14,366 nucleotides of DNA, from the NCBI GenBank assembly GCA_025451715.1, contig JANWJY010000034.1, positions 1-14,366 of the forward strand, read 5' to 3'. Numbering within the stretch: the stretch's first letter is position 1; each line of letters starts with the position of its first letter. This DNA comes from Fimbriimonadaceae bacterium (GTDB lineage Bacteria > Armatimonadota > Fimbriimonadia > Fimbriimonadales > Fimbriimonadaceae). A program made the position numbers and the translations under genes. This document shows, in pieces, positions 12,394-14,366 of the stretch. Below the pieces are notes generated by a model that was not told where the DNA came from, searched no databases, and worked only from the letters and a program-made list of their open reading frames with translations.

Positions 12394-13485
12394 GTGGCGG
12401 AGCAGCCTGCTGGCGAAAGGACAGAAGAGGCGACGCCGCGCAAGAGGCAGGAAGCGCGTAAGAAGGGCACCGTAGCCAAGTCGTCGGACCTCAACGGCGC
12501 GGCATCCCTCCTCGTGTGCGCGCTGATGCTCCCCTACGTTGTGTCGACTCTGGGCCAAGGAATCTTAGACGCGCTCCACTCCTCAATTCTTGATCCGTCT
12601 AAGGAGCTCGACTATGCAACTGTGATGAACCTGTTCAAGTCGCTGCTCTATCCAGCTTTCATCTCCTTAGGGCCGATGATCGTGTGTCTCATGGCAGTAG
12701 GGCTGGTCGTCAACTTTGCGCAAGTCGGGTTCGTGCTCAGCGGAGAGTCGCTCAAGCCTTCGTTTGAAAAGATCAATCCGCTTTCAGGCTTCAAGAGGCT
12801 CTTCTCCGCCCGCACCACGTTCGAGGGCGTTAAGGCGGTGTTCAAAATGCTCCTCTTCTCATGGATCGCGTTCGCCGTCGTCGCGGGCCAGTGGGGCGAC
12901 CTTGCCAACCTTTCGTACATGCCGCCCCAACAGGCAGCATCCAAGATCGGGACGGTGATGCACACGATTCTGATCCGTATCGCCGCTGTGTGGCTCGTGC
13001 TCGCGATCGCAGACTACATCTTTCAACGCAAGCAGATCGACAAGCAGCTGAGAATGACAAAGGACGAGCTCAAGCGAGAGATGAAGGAACAGGAAGGCTC
13101 GCCTGAAGTCAAGGCCGCGATCTATCACAGGCGCAGAAAACTGCTCAAGGGCGGACTCGTGACGCGCATGAGAGAGGCCGACGTCGTCGTGACCAACCCT
13201 ACGCACTATGCGATCGCGCTCAAGTACAACCGAAGCGAGCACCACGCGCCGATGGTGGTCGCAAAGGGCCAAGACTACTTGGCGCTCAAGATCAGAGAGG
13301 TCGCCGACCAAGAGAAGGTGCCGATCGTCGAGAACCCGCCTCTCGCCCGCGTGCTCTACAAACAGTGCGAAGTCGGTGACTTCATCCCACGCGATATGTT
13401 CGCCGCCGTCGCCGAGGTGCTCGCCTACGTCTACAAGAGCGTCAAGACTGCGAAGAAGTCGAGACCGCGGGCCGGCGTCATTTAG
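12394..13485 (+). CDS. flhB: Flagellar export switch protein FlhB
   Basis: 363-residue membrane protein that controls the change from rod/hook to filament substrates. The N-terminal GERTEEATPRKRQEARKKGTVAKSSDL (7-33) is the family hallmark. Four hydrophobic segments follow (about 34-62, 88-114, 146-168, 187-210). A cytoplasmic linker leads to the autocleavage loop NPTH (268-271) within VVVTNPTHYAIALKY. Then comes the conserved APMVVAKGQDYLALKIREVA and VPIVENPPLARVLY. The Asn-Pro pair for self-cleavage is intact. GTG 12394 follows the fliR stop with no gap, and GGAGG (12382-12386) is well placed. Last gene of the operon; flhA is not next, and the SulP gene converges 7 bp downstream. Confidence 0.97.
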   Translation: MAEQPAGERTEEATPRKRQEARKKGTVAKSSDLNGAASLLVCALMLPYVVSTLGQGILDALHSSILDPSKELDYATVMNLFKSLLYPAFISLGPMIVCLMAVGLVVNFAQVGFVLSGESLKPSFEKINPLSGFKRLFSARTTFEGVKAVFKMLLFSWIAFAVVAGQWGDLANLSYMPPQQAASKIGTVMHTILIRIAAVWLVLAIADYIFQRKQIDKQLRMTKDELKREMKEQEGSPEVKAAIYHRRRKLLKGGLVTRMREADVVVTNPTHYAIALKYNRSEHHAPMVVAKGQDYLALKIREVADQEKVPIVENPPLARVLYKQCEVGDFIPRDMFAAVAEVLAYVYKSVKTAKKSRPRAGVI

Positions 13486-13492
13486 CTTGGCG

Positions 13493-14366
13493 CTAGTTCG
13501 GATCAAGTATGGCCCGAGCCCTTTCTAAGGCTGTACCGACGCTCGCACACATGTTCTCAGTTCCTACGATCTGTTCGAATTCCGCCCTGTGCATCAGCCG
13601 TTCAGGCTGTCCTCGCATTCCGCACAGGATTAGCGTCCGGCCGCTCTCACCCAGCTTCGTCGCCAAGTCCTCGATAGCGTGGAGCCCTGTGCCATCGATC
13701 GCCGTCATGTTTCGTAGACGCAGTACAACGACCGGTGGTAGCGCTTGGATATGGTCTTCGATCACCTCGAGCTTGTCGGTAGCTCCAAAGAGGAACGGCC
13801 CGTGGACGCGGAATATCTTAACTCCCGGTGGTATGTCCTTGAACTGCAGGATGTGGTCCTCCCCGTCCTTGATGTACTGCTCCGTCGCCTCCGCGACCGT
13901 CGTGGTGTCCGTCACCCGCTTGATGTAAAGCAACGCGGCCAGTACGAGCCCGGCGGTCACGGCGACGGTCAAGTCTGCAAACACAGTGAGCAGGAATGTC
14001 ACAAGCCAAACTGCAATGTCCGCCCTCGTGAGGCGCAGTATCCACGGAATTTCAGCCCACTCGCCCATGTTGTAGGCGACCATCATCAGAATCGCCGACA
14101 ACACCGCCAGAGGGATGTGCTTTGCAAGCGGTGCCCCGACCAGCAGCACCACGACCAGCACGAGAGCATGGATGATCCCTGCGACGGGGGTCTTCGCGCC
14201 GCTCCGGATGTTCGCAGCTGTGCGCGCAATTGCGCCGGTCACAGGTATCCCGCCGAACAAGGGGGACACGACGTTTGCAACGCCTTGCGCGACCAGCTCC
14301 GTGTTCGGCTGGTGCTTGTCCTTACTCATCTTGTCAGCCACGACGGCGGACATCAGCGACTCGATC
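13493..14366 (-). CDS. SulP family anion permease with C-terminal STAS domain, N-terminal half outside window
   Basis: The frame stays open to the right edge, so the start and the first membrane helices are missing; the Met codon at 14353 is internal to the family motif (ESLMSAVVADKMSKDKHQPN). Residues counted from that Met: NTELVAQGVANVVSPLFGGIPVTGAIARTAANIRSGAKTPVAGIIHAL (17-64) is the core SulP signature with the substrate-site region. Helices follow at about 62-75, 80-96 and 111-147. A STAS domain spans about 177-283 (VKIFRVHGPFLFGA, then AIDGTGLHAIEDL). The usual Ser of the STAS loop is replaced by Thr222. SulP members carry sulfate, bicarbonate or other anions by proton or sodium coupling; the substrate is not readable. 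It converges with flhB, with 7 bp between stops. Confidence 0.93.
   Translation of the reverse strand, partial: IESLMSAVVADKMSKDKHQPNTELVAQGVANVVSPLFGGIPVTGAIARTAANIRSGAKTPVAGIIHALVLVVVLLVGAPLAKHIPLAVLSAILMMVAYNMGEWAEIPWILRLTRADIAVWLVTFLLTVFADLTVAVTAGLVLAALLYIKRVTDTTTVAEATEQYIKDGEDHILQFKDIPPGVKIFRVHGPFLFGATDKLEVIEDHIQALPPVVVLRLRNMTAIDGTGLHAIEDLATKLGESGRTLILCGMRGQPERLMHRAEFEQIVGTENMCASVGTALERARAILDPN

Noticed and set aside
12859..13506. 215-codon frame on minus inside flhB, and similar long antisense frames in fliR and fliM
   Set aside because: They lie opposite conserved flagellar genes, have skewed composition and no recognisable motifs.
1..14366. tRNA, rRNA, transposase, integrase, phage or toxin-antitoxin genes
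   Set aside because: I scanned gaps and frames and saw none; all substantial gaps are short apart from 2959-3127 and 7984-8182.

Overview
The window reads as ordinary chromosome of a flagellated, probably diderm bacterium with dense, GC-rich coding (roughly 58-60 % by eye). Three traits suggest a member of Armatimonadota, perhaps near Fimbriimonas: a lipoprotein built from 'SWIDLHPAG...GGQQVG...AALWSG' repeats, a LuxR-type HTH placed in front of a PAS domain, and a FliN homologue carrying a long CheC-like front half. This placement is inference from general familiarity, not from a search; Planctomycetes or another deep lineage remains possible. No tRNA, rRNA, insertion sequence, CRISPR array or phage gene is visible.

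Left part (1-5815): a membrane sulfatase/alkaline-phosphatase-superfamily protein, cut by the left edge, runs tail-to-tail into an M42 metallo-aminopeptidase on the minus strand. Upstream of the peptidase, also on minus, is a LuxR-HTH/PAS regulator. Divergent from it on plus is a 97-residue GIY-YIG-like protein, followed by a large lipoprotein with Ig-like modules and seven C-terminal repeats. The lipoprotein meets a minus-strand GNAT acetyltransferase tail-to-tail. Two of the three convergent pairs overlap at their stop codons.

Middle (5882-8182): thioredoxin reductase (trxB) and a secreted or exported HEYGH metalloprotease-like protein on plus, then a 199-bp non-coding stretch full of inverted repeats. 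That stretch contains an exact copy of the sigma-28 -10 sequence GCCGATAA.

Right part (8183-13485): a seven-gene flagellar operon fliM-fliN(Y)-fliO-fliP-fliQ-fliR-flhB. The genes abut or overlap by 1-4 nt in most cases, implying translational coupling. FliM and FliN/Y build the C-ring switch. FliO, FliP, FliQ and FliR build the export channel, and FlhB is the substrate-specificity switch. flhA, which often follows flhB, is absent; the next gene is a convergent SulP transporter with a STAS domain, cut by the right edge.

No complete unknown defence or biosynthetic system is apparent. The points most worth a second look are the dyad-rich leader of the flagellar operon, the apparently degenerate CheC-type motifs of the FliN/Y protein, the orphan HEYGH protein, the HTH-first PAS regulator with a perfect palindrome in its leader, and the near-leaderless promoter placement at trxB and the GIY-YIG gene.
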